From contig CM076140.1 in NCBI GenBank assembly GCA_038025085.1, positions 37,385,501-37,449,500 of the forward strand: DNA of 64,000 nt, given 5' to 3'. The stretch's first letter is position 1, and the number at the start of each line of letters is the position of its first letter. The notes under the pieces are model-generated. The model worked only from the letters and a program-made list of their open reading frames with translations. It was not told where the DNA came from and made no database searches. A program made the position numbers and the translations under genes. Origin of the DNA: Tetragonia tetragonoides. Taxonomy: Eukaryota; Streptophyta; Magnoliopsida; Caryophyllales; Aizoaceae. This document shows positions 52,962 through 64,000 of the stretch, piece after piece.

Positions 52962-53786
52962 ATCTCCCACTTGTCCTTAAGACAAGCGTGCAAATCCATT
53001 CCCTTGTCACTTATTGTCTTGAAGTGAATGTAAGTAAGAAGTCTAGTCATCCTTACATCGTTCATATCTTTTCTTGATTCCGAATTGGATTGATAAGACA
53101 AATGATTATTCCATAATCCATTTGAGCACGACCATGCACTTTACAATCCCAATTCTACAAGAGGCCCATTAGACAACCATCCCCGTAGAGAGGACAATTT
53201 TCGTCTTGTGTGTTCATGAATCTCAACATGATTTTCAGTAATTCGGATATATCTGTTTTACCTCCTTTTACGCAGGCGTTAGGAACAATCACAAATCACC
53301 AATCCCCATGCCATCATCCATAACCACTCATGTTTGAGAAATGGTTCAAGATAGTTTTATGAGAGTTTAATTTGATTACTTGTTCTTAAAGAACTCTTAT
53401 GGTGGGTCTATCTTTTCTTTTAATCAATCACTAACCACGCACCATTTTTCCCTTACCCTTTGCCACATTATACCCCCTCCCCCTCATACAAGCACAAGTT
53501 TCACAACCACCATTTATTCCTCCATGCCATCTCCCATAACCGAATGAAGGAAAAGAAAAACAAAGGAAGAAATAAAAAATTGTAGAGAAAAAATATTAGT
53601 ATAGAGAGAATTTGAGGATTTAGAGAAATTGGGGGAACTGAAAAAAATAGAGATATTAGAGGGAGAGAAAAAGAGCGATGTCAATCAGCTTGTTCAATGA
53701 TGTGAGAGCAATGTAATGGAAGTAATGAGAGAGAATAAAGAGCATATGAGAGGGGAGGGTCATTTTGGTCTTTCATTGGGTCAAAG
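52962..53786 (-). mobile_element. Copia 3' internal remnant, non-coding
   Basis: Sequence to the right of the polypurine tract should be the 3' untranslated part of that copia element. No RNase H frame is recognisable, and from about 53520 the DNA becomes purine-rich. The right boundary of the remnant is unknown. Confidence 0.4.
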
Positions 53787-54049
53787 TGTAACGACCCAAA
53801 ATTTAACTCTGATTAATTATCACTAATCAAAGGTTATTAAGCCCAAGATCATATTTATTATAATAATAAACAATAATTCCAAGTCATTTAGGCCGTATCC
53901 ATTCAAAGACAAAATAGATACAAAGCTTTTTTGGGAAATTTCAAAAACAACTGAAATAAAGAAAACATTGTTTTAATTACATAATGACGTAGCTTCACAC
54001 CTAAGTAAGCTAATATTATTATGATAATGACATCCCATGACATGCAATA

Positions 54050-54725
54050 ATTTAGGGGTGAGCACAACCAGGTACCCACCGGGTATTGCACTATCCGGAA
54101 TTGGAATTGGATCCACCGGTTCCTAATTTGTAAGAATTGGAATTGGAATTGGTTACACCGGTTCCTAAATCTTAGGAATTAGAATTGGATCCACCGGGTA
54201 GCCACCGGTTCCTGGGTACCCAAGTCCGCATTAAATCCAAATTTTCTTATTTTTTAAATCGAATAAATGTATATTTTGATAATAAAAAACACCAATAAAA
54301 ATATTACACTAATAAATATTAGTTTCCAAAAAATCGCAAACATAAAATCAAATATTACAATCAAAATACTTAACATTGTAAATCAAAAATTAATTAACGT
54401 ATACAACCATTTAATTATTAATGTTACACACACAATCATCAAAAACATTAAAATTAATGATGAAAATTTGTAAACTACTAATCTTACTAGAAAATCACCA
54501 TTATTTATTTCTAACAAAGGAAAAAAGTCATTTAATTTTTTTACACTGGGTACCCAACCGGTTTCGGTTCCCAAAAGTCAGAAATTGGATTTGGAATTGG
54601 TTAGTACCGGTTCCTATTTTTAGGAATTGGAATTGGAATTGGTTAGACCGGTTCCGGTTCTGGAATCACTGGTTCCTAACCAATTCCGGTTCCGGTACTA
54701 GGTACCCGGAATTTCTGCTCACCCT
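54050..54725. mobile_element. Non-autonomous hAT-like element
   Basis: About 675 bp. Inverted ends TAGGGGTGAGCA and TGCTCACCCTA lie close to 8-bp repeats ATGCAATA (54042-54049 and 54726-54733); the left copy is separated from the inverted end by three bases. The interior is rich in GGAATTGGAATTGG and ACCGGTTCC. It has the same general build as the element at 3666-4339. Confidence 0.7.
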
Positions 54726-55370
54726 ATGCAATATACTACATCAAACTGCACCACAAATCCGAGCAACGATCACATGAAGCAAACAAACAGACAATTAACA
54801 AGAAACTAAGCAATTTCATCCCCTTATGCAAAAATAATAATAATTAAAATAGTTTGAGAAACTTACATTTTTGTCTCCATAATCCGTTTGTCAAAAATAC
54901 GTATATAATAAGTGATGTGTTTATAAATACAGATAATACTCACATTTCTTCATCTTCCATTCGAAATCAAATGACATTTATTTAACATCAACCATTCTTA
55001 ATAACTCATCAATTTAGTTGTAGCACACTAAATCATAAATTCACTCAAAATTCATGTTAGTCATTTGAAGTTAGGTGGTAAGAAGAGATGCGTGATTAAG
55101 GTCTTTCCTGCCTTAATCATAATTCGTTTCTTTCTCATAGTTATTCATAACACTTGGATTTATAATCCATCCATTTCCTTCATATAACTTTGACTCTTTT
55201 GTCCTATCTTTCATTTTATCGGCTCTTGGCCAGGCATGGTAGTCTATTTATTATAGTGTGCACACTCAACTCACATACCTTCAATCAATCAAGGTTGCAA
55301 AACTTGAATGCTACCACAATTTATCTTTCATTAGTGAGCATATAATTTCACACAATTTTCTTTTCACTTT

Positions 55371-55582
55371 GGCCCTGTTCTCTTCAACGGAATGGTGCGG
55401 GACGGTGAGGAACGGAACGGATGGGAACGAAACGGATTGGAACGGAACGGCGCGGTGCGGATAATTCAAAAATATGTGAGACAAAATGAAGTACACAATG
55501 CGACGCAGAGTGGAACGGAACAGAACGGAACGGATTGGAACGGAACGGAATGCAGCATGGAAACGACGAAAGGAACAGGGCC
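55371..55582. mobile_element. Harbinger-like MITE
   Basis: 212 bp with inverted ends GGCCCTGTTC and GAACAGGGCC, flanked by TTT on the left and TTA on the right (one mismatch to the expected trinucleotide). The interior has repeated GGAACGGAACGG words. The ORFs across it on both strands only translate these repeats. Confidence 0.6.
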
Positions 55583-57682
55583 TTAGTTTGGGATCAAGTG
55601 ATAACTTGATATACCCCATGTTAAGTACATTTTTATTTTCGTGTCATATGGCATTTTCAATGAGTACAACTTCCTTAGTCACTATACTTAGTAAAATTCC
55701 AGCTTTATATAATCCACATACATCAATATTTTTGTATCTCTTACTAATTCATACTTGTATCAAAATTGCTCCAATTCATCCAAAATCAAGGTATACACAT
55801 TTCTACTTCCATAAATTATGATAACACTTCAATATATCACAAAATCAAATAGCAAAGTATATCTCACAAATTAATTAGTCTTCCTTCACAACCACACGAC
55901 ACACACAATTCATATTATTTCCACAATAATTCATCTCAAAAATCCATTTCTTCCAAATTTTTCATATATCAAATAAATAATTATATACAAGTCAAAAAGG
56001 GAGATTTAATGGACATGAAAATTACCTTGACTTGAGCAAAGTTCCTCACAACAGTTCTTCCTCTTGTTTTGACAATTTTCACCTTGAGCCTAAAATTTTA
56101 TTTTTCTTTAGTTAGCTCAAAATTTACATGCAAAAGCTAAAAATGAAAATCTCTAATTTTTGCCCATTTTCGTGACAATTTTCGCCTTAGGGTTTCACCT
56201 TTTTATTTTTTTCCATTTTCGATATTTCCACTTTAGGAAATGGGTTTGTGGTCCATTTTTAGATCAACTTCCCATTTTGGGGTTTTTACTTGAGTTAACT
56301 TGATTTTGTTTTCCATTTTGGTAAAAAAAGGTTGAAATCGACATGTAACAATGTTAGGGTCTTAATCAAGCCTAGATCAACATGTTTAGATTGGTTTTAT
56401 CATGAACTTGGAAGCTCAAAAGTTTATTTTAAGATCCAAAAGTTTAGATAATTTATTTCTAGTGATCAAAAGATAAAACTTTAGAAAAGTTTCAAGAATT
56501 TTACCTTGCTTGCTATCCCCTTATGTGAGCTTGGTTTGGGTGAACTTGAGTGGAGTTTTTGACTTTGATTTTGGTAGAGATGAAAAAGAACAGATTATGT
56601 AAGTTTAGGTTTTATGATCTAAATTAAAGATTAAATCAACAATGTACTAAATTTTGTTAAGATTTTCCTTACCTTTTTCTTCTCTTTTTCTCTTTCGTTC
56701 TTCTTCTTCTTCTTCTTCTTCTTCTCTCTCTCTCGGTTTCTCTCTCTAAAATTTTGATTTTGTGAAGTGTGGGATAGATTTTGAGAGATTTAGTTGTAAG
56801 AGTGAATGGAGTTAATATTTGTTGTTTTGCTTTTGGGATTTTCGGGTAGTAGAGGTGTAGGGTAGTAAATTATTTACTTGTTGTGCTTAACAAAAACTAG
56901 GGAAGAGAAAAGGCAAAGTTGCTATGATGATTGTAGGTAAGGCTCTTTTAATTTTTATTGGTTAAATTGTTGGGTGATTTAACCCTTAAATTCTTCCCAA
57001 TTTCCTTCTTGATTTTTTCTCCTTCCTTTTCTTTTTTTCTTGTTTGTGCCCGGTTTCCCCTCCACTCTTTATACTTCAATTTGCCGAATTTTTATCAAAC
57101 AAGCTACCCCATGTCATGTGCTTAAACAACTATGGCATGCAATACCATCGTTTTGGGCAATTTGTTTAACATTTTTGTTTGAATGCATTATGACTCATCA
57201 AGCCACATAACCCATCAACAAAATCAGATTTTTAATTTCCATTTTTGGGTAGTGCCACCTAAGTGCACACTTGTCTATATAACGCAAGTCTTATTTTATA
57301 TTAGAAGTAAAATAATAACCCATTTCAAAGTCACTGAATAGTATTATTTTGCAAGGTCATTAGCTATTCTAATCACATGTATTCGGCACATTAGAAGTTG
57401 ATCAAAAATGATTTGGGTGATTATTAAGCTTAATCTCTCATTAACTAATTAATCGTGCAATTAGAGGCTTAATCAAGTAGTTAACAAAATTTTAAAAATA
57501 TCGAGTCAATTAATCCTAATCAAGGAAATTAAGAATTATTTCGTGATTAAACAATGTTTAAGAAAATAGTGATTTAGATTTGTATTATAGAAATTTAAGA
57601 ATTTTTATTATGCTTTATTAAGCTAAAAGCAAAAGTTATCACTATTTAAGTAATTAAAATTTTCGGGTTTTTTTACACAAAG

Positions 57683-59213
57683 TTTCCTTATAAGGAAGTG
57701 TAAACATCAATGTGAGACGTCCCACAATGAAAAGTGTAAACATCTTTAAATGATGGAAGGAGTATAATTGTAATGATATTGACTATTATTTGACAAGTTA
57801 TAAAAAAATTGCAAATTGATAGTTACGTGACAGCACATGGTGATAATTTTATTAAAGAATTATAACTTTACACTTACCTTAGTGTAAAATTCCATAGATT
57901 TTTCGTAAAATGTCAATAACAAATACGTAGTTGTTTTTTTAAAAAGCAGTTATGATCGTCTCTTCATCATCTCTCATCAGCTTCCAATCATCAATATCAT
58001 GAAATTCCCCGAACTTTAAATGAAAATGAATTATTAACCAATTAAACAAGAAAAAAGAAGAAGAAAAAATGTAAAAGTGTAATAACATACTCGGAATTGG
58101 GGAGGTCTAACGTAGCATTTTGTTTTTCACTGTACTCGACGCTATTTTCTTCAGTTATGTCGTTGGAACACTATCCATTCAAACACACATGAAGTAAGGT
58201 ATCCCTTGCCGTATTTTAGCTTGAAGGCGGTTTGCCACGTCCTAACCTAATTTATTATTTTGGGAGGGCTATTTTTTCTCTTATAGAAAGGTTAATAGCG
58301 GTCATCGATGCATTTGCCTGCGCAAGTCTATTATACGCTCCTTTGTCGCAAAACTAAAATTTTAAGGATAAATGCTTTATATGGAACACAACACATGTTG
58401 GAAAACAATTTAGAACGTCGTCTTAAAAAATGACTCACTTTACATGAAAGCAATCCATGAAATATATGTAAGGAATGCTTATTAATGGAATCACTACTCT
58501 CCTAATGTTACTGTTAGCTCGTACTGGAGAAGATTGTATAAAGTGAAAGTACCAATTAAGCAATGGTTTGACAAGAGGGTCTAAGAACCTCAAACATTGC
58601 GACTAACTCAACGTATACTACATATGAAGGGTTTAGCCAATGCCCAAGCTAAGGCCCTTGAATATTAGAAATCAATGGACTTATACGAGCCAAATCCCCC
58701 ATTTGTTTCCTTAAGTAATATATAAAGAAACTCGGTTTGGAGGTTATGAAAACTTTTTTCCAAATTATGGACCCAACCTATGGGATACCCTTATGCAACA
58801 TTGATGCCTGCAAGGCAGGGAAACAACCCCTTATACACTTAAATCGCACAAGTCATCACCGAAAAGTTTTACGGTTCAAGCCTTTGAAAGTCCAATATAC
58901 CACTTACCAGTAAGCCAAATCATGACTTGATAGAGGCTTGAGTGAAGCGTCTTAAAGCCTTAAGCATAACTTAAAAAGTTTCTAAAGATTGGAATTTTCC
59001 TCATAATTATTCTAATGCTATAAATGATAAAGTTTGGATTATGTGTCTCTCTTCGCCGATTGAGGTACAGATTCTTTCTACTCATACTAAATTTATTCAT
59101 TGTAGCACCGAAAGTAGATGCTCTGATTTTTTGTGTTATTTTACTGTCATATATGGTATAATACCATGCATCGACAAGAGGAGGATTTTGTGGGAGGAAC
59201 TTGATAGAATTAA
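57683..59213. other. Intergenic, no gene seen
   Basis: AT-rich sequence between a solo LTR and the next gypsy element. The 58540-58960 part is less AT-rich and looks like decayed repeat, but no domain, inverted end or target duplication was found. The ORFs at 58960-59259 have no recognisable content. Confidence 0.45.
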
Positions 59214-62012
59214 TGTAACATCCCGAATTTCCGTCGAATTTAAAACCATTTAAAATCATGAGTTGCAGCGGAAAAACCTTAGAAATTTGAATTGTTACCG
59301 CCGTATTTAATGTTCAAATCAAATAAGGCTAGAAAGAAACCAAAATGTTTTGATCCCACAAGCGTACTAGATAATTAAAATAATAACTATCTTTCCAAAT
59401 AGACAAAAAAACAAATAATCCAAATAAATAAAGAAATATTAAACTATTAATTCTCATGCAAGAGAATTAATATCATTACAATAAAAGTCTCAATAATACA
59501 AATCCCAAAAGAGTTTAAACAAAAGATAAATTGTTTTTAGAAGATATACAATCCTCTTTGATCGCCCTTCACTAGCTCCCAAACACAAGCTACAAATCCT
59601 GTAATCTACTGCCCCATATAGACGAGTTACATATAGGTTCATCATAGGCCCATCATTGAAGAGAAATGGACAACAAACACAAGTAAAAAGAAAAACAACC
59701 AATCAGCTACGCTGAGTAATTCATAACCACATAGTCCATTTAAATCTCCTAGTTAAGTCATCATGCTTAATAAAATAAATAATCATGCTTTAAGAAATAA
59801 ACGACAACATGCTTTAATTTAAAGACACACACCAATACCAAATAATAAATCCAATATTTATTATTATTCATTAGCCAAGTTCATTAGAGAGAAGAGAATT
59901 GCATGAATTGTCAAACCAACCGCAGTCGATTCAATAGGATCTTAGTCCCGTGCACATTGGCAAAAAGAGGGATCAACCGTCCCAGAGTATAGATGACTCC
60001 TAGAAGTACTTCCTATGTTCCTAAGTATGCATACCCTCATTCAACCCTTAGCTTTACAGGAAGAACTGTTCCGAAAAAACCACTCGCGCAATTACTCAGT
60101 ATGGATACAAGATTTCAATACGTTGAGGCCATACCCGCAGCCATAGTCCCAATCAACGTAACAAGTGACAAATTCCCATTCGCATCCTTCGGTGGATCCA
60201 TTACCAAAGAAATCTTAACTCTCAATTTATTTTTATAAAGTGATCATATAACAAGTAATACACATATCTTGGCATTCTCAAGTAACTACTCAATAGTTAC
60301 AAAGATGAACAATTAAAGTTCACAATTCCGATGGCAAGAATTTCACATGAATGAGCACTAACACCCTATTCACGGCCACCTAACAATATACCTTTTCCAG
60401 GTTTCCAATATTGTTTACCAATTCAATAGTCAAAGTCACACTAACATATTGAAACAACATGCTTACAAACATGAACCAAATAGTGATAGGCTATATCCAA
60501 ATTGGACAATATTTAAATCGTATGTTTAGTTCAATATCACAAATGCTTACTCCACGTAATTACAAAGATTAACATGTCTTCTCATATAACATGAATCTCA
60601 ACAAGTAGTCATTCTTACACAATTGAATTTCTAACATTCATCAACATACATTCACTATTTCATAATTCTATACGAATTATCATAAGGAGATAAATAACAA
60701 TTATCCCTTGTCAACAAACCAAGTATGAACAAAATTCTCAATTCAATACTAGACAATGAATATACCTTGAGCAAATAAGACAATCCAACAAATTCATGTA
60801 AGCTCCTTAAGTTCAAGTGCGGTCAATGGGCCCTAACAAATCCATAATAACCAATAGCTAGTACTTTGACCTCTAAACCTCTTAATTAAACTTTAAAGAT
60901 GGTTTAGCACCCTAAACTTAAATAATTAAGTTACTGGAATTTTATTACCCATGCATGCTCAATGACTTTTGAAACCAAACTTTAAAAAGCCAATTAGGAA
61001 AACTTTCCATAAACCCTAATTGAAGTCAACACCCAAAAACAAAAGTCAACAACAAGTCAAAACCACCAAAACAACATCACCACCGCCGGACTGCCGCCAG
61101 CAGCAGCTGGTCGCCGGCAGCAGCCATGTCGCATGGTCAAACTCATATTTTTATTTTTATTTTTTTGTTAACAAATTAACAAATCCAATTCTAAATTAAA
61201 TCTGAATATTTAATCAATTTACAGATTTAATAAATTCACAGGATCTAAACTTTAAATTCAACATTTGATTCAAATTTACTAAAAATATCAAGTACAACCC
61301 TAATCATTATTCTAACATGCAAATTACTAGAATCTAGCAACCCTAGGTCAAAACATAAATTAGGGTTTGCTCACAAACATGCTAGGTTCACAAAAAACGC
61401 TAAATTTGAATCAAGAACAAGTTTTTAATAATCAAAAAGCAATAAAAACACTTACTTGTGAAATAAAAGGATCAACTTTGGACAAGAAGATGAATATAAA
61501 AGAGTGGAAAAATCTCTTTCTTCTTCCCCTTGTTTTCTCGGTCGTGCGTGTGGTAGAGAGAGAGAGAGTGTGTGAGTAGCTTTTTTTTTAGGTTAAGTTG
61601 ATGAGTGAGAGGAAGTTGAGTCTAATTAGGAAATCAAATTTCCTAAATTTACTCATTCCTTATCTTCCTTTAACTTTCTAAATAAATATCCAATCAAACT
61701 CTTTTGAATCCACACTTTTTAGGAAATAAAACTTGTCAAGAATAAAACTGATTTTCTTCCCCATATTTTCGGCTAGGGGCCGAAAATTATGAACCAAAAA
61801 TGCTGAATATTTTCGGCCAAGCCCGAATATATTAGCCCACAAAACTCTTTTTATTATTTTGGCCCAATTATAATTAATTTGATCCAAAACTAAAACCCAC
61901 ACATTAATTAGGCATTCCAATTTATGAGCACAATTAATATTTTAAATCCAAATTCGCGTTTTCTTTTTAAGTAATTATTATTCTAAAATGGATATTAATA
62001 CGGGGTATTACA
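59214..62012 (-). repeat. 3' LTR of a chromovirus-like gypsy element
   Basis: Starts TGTAACATCCCG and ends CGGGGTATTACA, 2799 bp. The internal region and pol lie to the right on the minus strand, so this is the 3' LTR. The left flank is ATTAA; the partner LTR and second target copy are beyond the window. The short ORFs inside (for example 59993-60238, 61367-61579) are not genes. Confidence 0.8.
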
Positions 62013-62274
62013 CCCTTACAAAAAAGTATCGTCCTGGAAACTTAGGATCACCACCAAAGTGAAGCTAGTTCCACAAGGCAAAATTTTCACCACAACTTTC
62101 AAAGTTTAAATGCAACAATGTAACTCGAAAGTTTAAAACAACTTTTCCAAATAAAAAAATGAGCATGATGCAATGCTATGCAATGAGTTTTCCAGTCTTT
62201 GCTTTAAATTTCTTTTCTTTTGTGGATTGTTACACCCTTCCCCCCTTAAAAAGGTTTTGACCTCGAAATTAAGG
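62013..62274 (-). mobile_element. Gypsy 3' untranslated internal region
   Basis: Non-coding stretch between LTR and pol. It has two polypurine-like tracts on the minus strand: a weak one beside the LTR and a stronger AAGGGGGGAAGGG at about 62248-62232 directly before a TGTAAC. The layout CTTACAAAAAAGTATCGTCCT matches that of the array internal regions. Confidence 0.6.
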
Positions 62275-64000
62275 TTAAGTACCTTGTTCGAGCAGTTGAG
62301 GATAACGCTTGCGCATATCAGTCACAGTCTCCCAAGTCGCTTCTTCGACTTTGTGGTTATCCCACATTACTTTCACAAGATTGATCGTAGATGTACGAGT
62401 TTTCTTCGTTTTCTCGTCTAGGATTCTCACAGGTTTAGTTCGCGCTCAAGAATTCTAACTGGTTGCTCGTCATAGGTAAGTGTCTCATCTAACACCACCT
62501 TTTCAGGATTCAACACATGACTTGGATCATGGTGATACCTCTTAAGTTGTGACACGTGGAACACATCATACACTTGCTCCAAATCCATAGGCATAGCAAG
62601 CCTATAAGCGACCTCTCTAATTCTTTCAAGAATCTCATAGGGTCCACTATACTTTAGGCTAAGATTCCCTTTACGCCCAAATCTCATCACTCCACGAGTA
62701 GGCGATACGTTGAGAGGTACCTTCTCACCAACTTGGAATTCTTCCATACGTCGATGTTGATCTGCATAGGCTTTCTGTCTATCTCGTGCAACTTTCATCT
62801 TCTCTTGGACAAGTTTCACTTGATCCACAGTCTCTTGGGTAAAATCCGGACCCAAAACAAAGGTATCACTTATGTCGTTCCAACACGTAGGAGATCGACA
62901 CTTTCTCCCATACAGCGCCTCGTAAGGTGCTCTACCAATACTCTGGTAGCTATTGTTGTAGGAGAACTCAATCAAAGGCAAACTCTTCTCCCAAGACTAC
63001 TTCATCTCTAGAGCGCAGGCTCTCAACATGTCCTCCAAAGTCTGAATAGTACGCTCCTTTTGACCATCTGTCGCAGGATGAAATATCGTACTAAATTTCA
63101 ACTTTGTACCAAACGCATTCTGCAGTTTGTCGCAAAAATTCGACAAGAATCTCGTATCTCTGTCTGACACAATGTCTTTAGGTACTCCATGTAACCTCAA
63201 GACCTCTTTCACATAAGCTTCAGGGAGTTGGTCCATTGACCAAGTCTTCTTCATTGCAATGAATCTCGCCGTTTTCGTCAATTGATCGATAATGACCCAA
63301 ATAGTGTCCTTCCCGGACCTCGTCTTTGGTAACCAGTCACGATATCCATTGAGATTGAATCCCATTTCCATCCAGGAATTTCGAGTGATTGAACAAGACC
63401 TCGAGGCCTTCTATGTTCGATCTTCACCTTTTGACAAGTAAGACACCTTACCACATATTCACCACATTCTCGCTTCATGTTTGTCCCCCAAAATCGAAGC
63501 TTCAAATCTTTATACAACTTATCACCACCTGGGTGAACAGAATACGCAATTCCATGTGCCTCATCAAGAATCTTTCTCTTCAACTTCGTGTTGTTTGGTA
63601 CACACCAACGCCCCTTCATCTTGATCGTACTATCATCAAGGATCTCATATTCAGGATGCTTCCCATCCTTGATCTTGACACGCAACTCTTCTAGAAACGA
63701 GTCATGAACTTGCTACTGTCGAATCTCATCATAAATCGACGGTCGCACTACAAGTGCATTCAGTAACACTGCAGTCTCACCTGGTTGAACAACTTCTAAG
63801 TCTAACTTTCTAAATTCCTCACAAAAGTCATATGGTAGCACCATCATGCTATTCACAGTGTGCGAAGTCTTCCTACTCAACCCATCAACCACTACATTGG
63901 CCTTTCACTCGTGATACTGAATATCCAGATCATACTCAGATTTCAACTCGAGCCATCTTCGTTGCCTCATGTTCAACTCCTTCTGAGTGAAGATATACTT
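62275..64000 (-). pseudogene. Gypsy pol: RNase H end, integrase, chromodomain (mutated, partial)
   Basis: Reading leftwards from the window edge: the RNase H C-terminus ([13 protein letters not shown], then a stop in the YHE-KANVV segment). The integrase zinc-binding region has H-X-H and C-X2-C residues (about 63560-63440). The integrase core has acidic residues in IIDQLTKTARF (about 63285), VSDRDTRF (about 63160) and GQKERTIQTLEDML (about 63060). The C-terminal integrase part is 62981-62427. A chromodomain-like end, VKVMWDNHKVEEATWET, is at about 62360-62305. Stops near 63907, 63714 and 62998 and frame changes near 63300 and 62430 make it inactive. Domain order with a terminal chromodomain fits a Tekay/Del-type chromovirus. 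Confidence 0.85.

Larger units (their letters stand above)
53787..57677 (-). mobile_element. Large solo LTR with two nested MITEs, TSD CAAAG
   Basis: Starts TGTAACGACCC and ends CGGGTTTTTTTACA, with perfect 5-bp duplications CAAAG at 53782-53786 and 57678-57682. No internal region, so a solo LTR of 3.9 kb, or about 3.0 kb without the hAT-like (54050-54725) and Harbinger-like (55371-55582) insertions. Orientation is inferred from the resemblance of its start to the minus-strand LTRs in this window. It contains a TTC microsatellite at about 56698-56727. Confidence 0.75.

Noticed and set aside
55258..55821. Four overlapping ORFs on both strands
   Set aside because: They translate GGAACGG repeats of a MITE and lack any domain.
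1..64000. CRISPR arrays, bacterial operons, rRNA or tRNA genes
   Set aside because: None seen. Repeats are eukaryotic transposable elements, and tRNA-like sequences are limited to primer sites and the SINE promoter boxes.

Overview
The window is nuclear DNA of a flowering plant, almost certainly a eudicot. The evidence is one intron-split plant gene with a plastid-type leader, plant L1-type LINEs encoding DUF4283 proteins, Ty1/copia and Ty3/gypsy elements primed by initiator tRNA-Met, and hAT-, Harbinger- and CACTA-like pieces. The species cannot be fixed from the sequence; a Caryophyllales/Amaranthaceae-like genome is only an impression. Host genes are sparse. I can support one well-defined multi-exon gene (28466-33819, +) and one small membrane-protein gene (37012-37173, +). 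Most of the rest is nested transposable elements.

Left block (1-15600). An LTR end (1-1357) interrupts a decayed copia element (RT and RNase H, 3' LTR at 2980-3509). This abuts the 5' end of a minus-strand LTR element: internal region with an 8-bp-TSD hAT-like insertion at 3666-4339, PBS at 4421-4432, LTR at 4435-7787. Inside that LTR sits a 1.3-kb solo LTR (6293-7609, TSD GAATC). The LTR in turn cuts ORF1 of a decayed plus-strand LINE (7788-about 13490). That LINE carries a tandem duplication, a 3x52-bp repeat and a second solo LTR (9342-9821, TSD GGAGC). Low-complexity and tandem-repeat DNA follows, with one orphan CACTA end at 14986.

Middle block (15584-28465). A nearly full-length but mutated minus-strand LINE (15601-26556, 17-bp target duplication) is split in its 5' UTR by a very young gypsy element (21258-26459). 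The gypsy LTRs are 784 bp each with four differences seen by eye, and its TSD is GAAAA. It has lost the integrase catalytic core and carries two in-frame stops in gag-pro. A 5'-truncated LINE tail with a 9-bp TSD lies just upstream of the host gene.

Host block (28466-37542). The nine-exon gene encodes a 353-residue plastid-type NAD(P)-binding Rossmann (atypical SDR, YeeZ-like) protein. Its fifth intron is a U12-type AT-AC intron, and three other introns carry MITE-like insertions. Downstream are the 53-residue single-TM protein gene and a tRNA-derived SINE with a 20-bp target duplication.

Right block (38440-64000). A copia gag remnant is interrupted by a minus-strand LINE, and that LINE's RT is interrupted by a three-LTR tandem array (LTR-internal-LTR-internal-LTR, 40510-50328) bounded by one 5-bp TSD, AGAAC. 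The LINE's other end is cut by a minus-strand copia LTR (52336-52961). Further right are a 3.9-kb solo LTR (53787-57677, TSD CAAAG) carrying two MITEs, and the 3' part of a minus-strand chromovirus-like gypsy element (LTR 59214-62012, decayed pol to the window edge). I found no rRNA, tRNA gene, CRISPR array or novel multigene system. The most informative signals are the AT-AC intron, the three-LTR array with doubled primer sites, the integrase-less young gypsy copy and the small membrane-protein gene.
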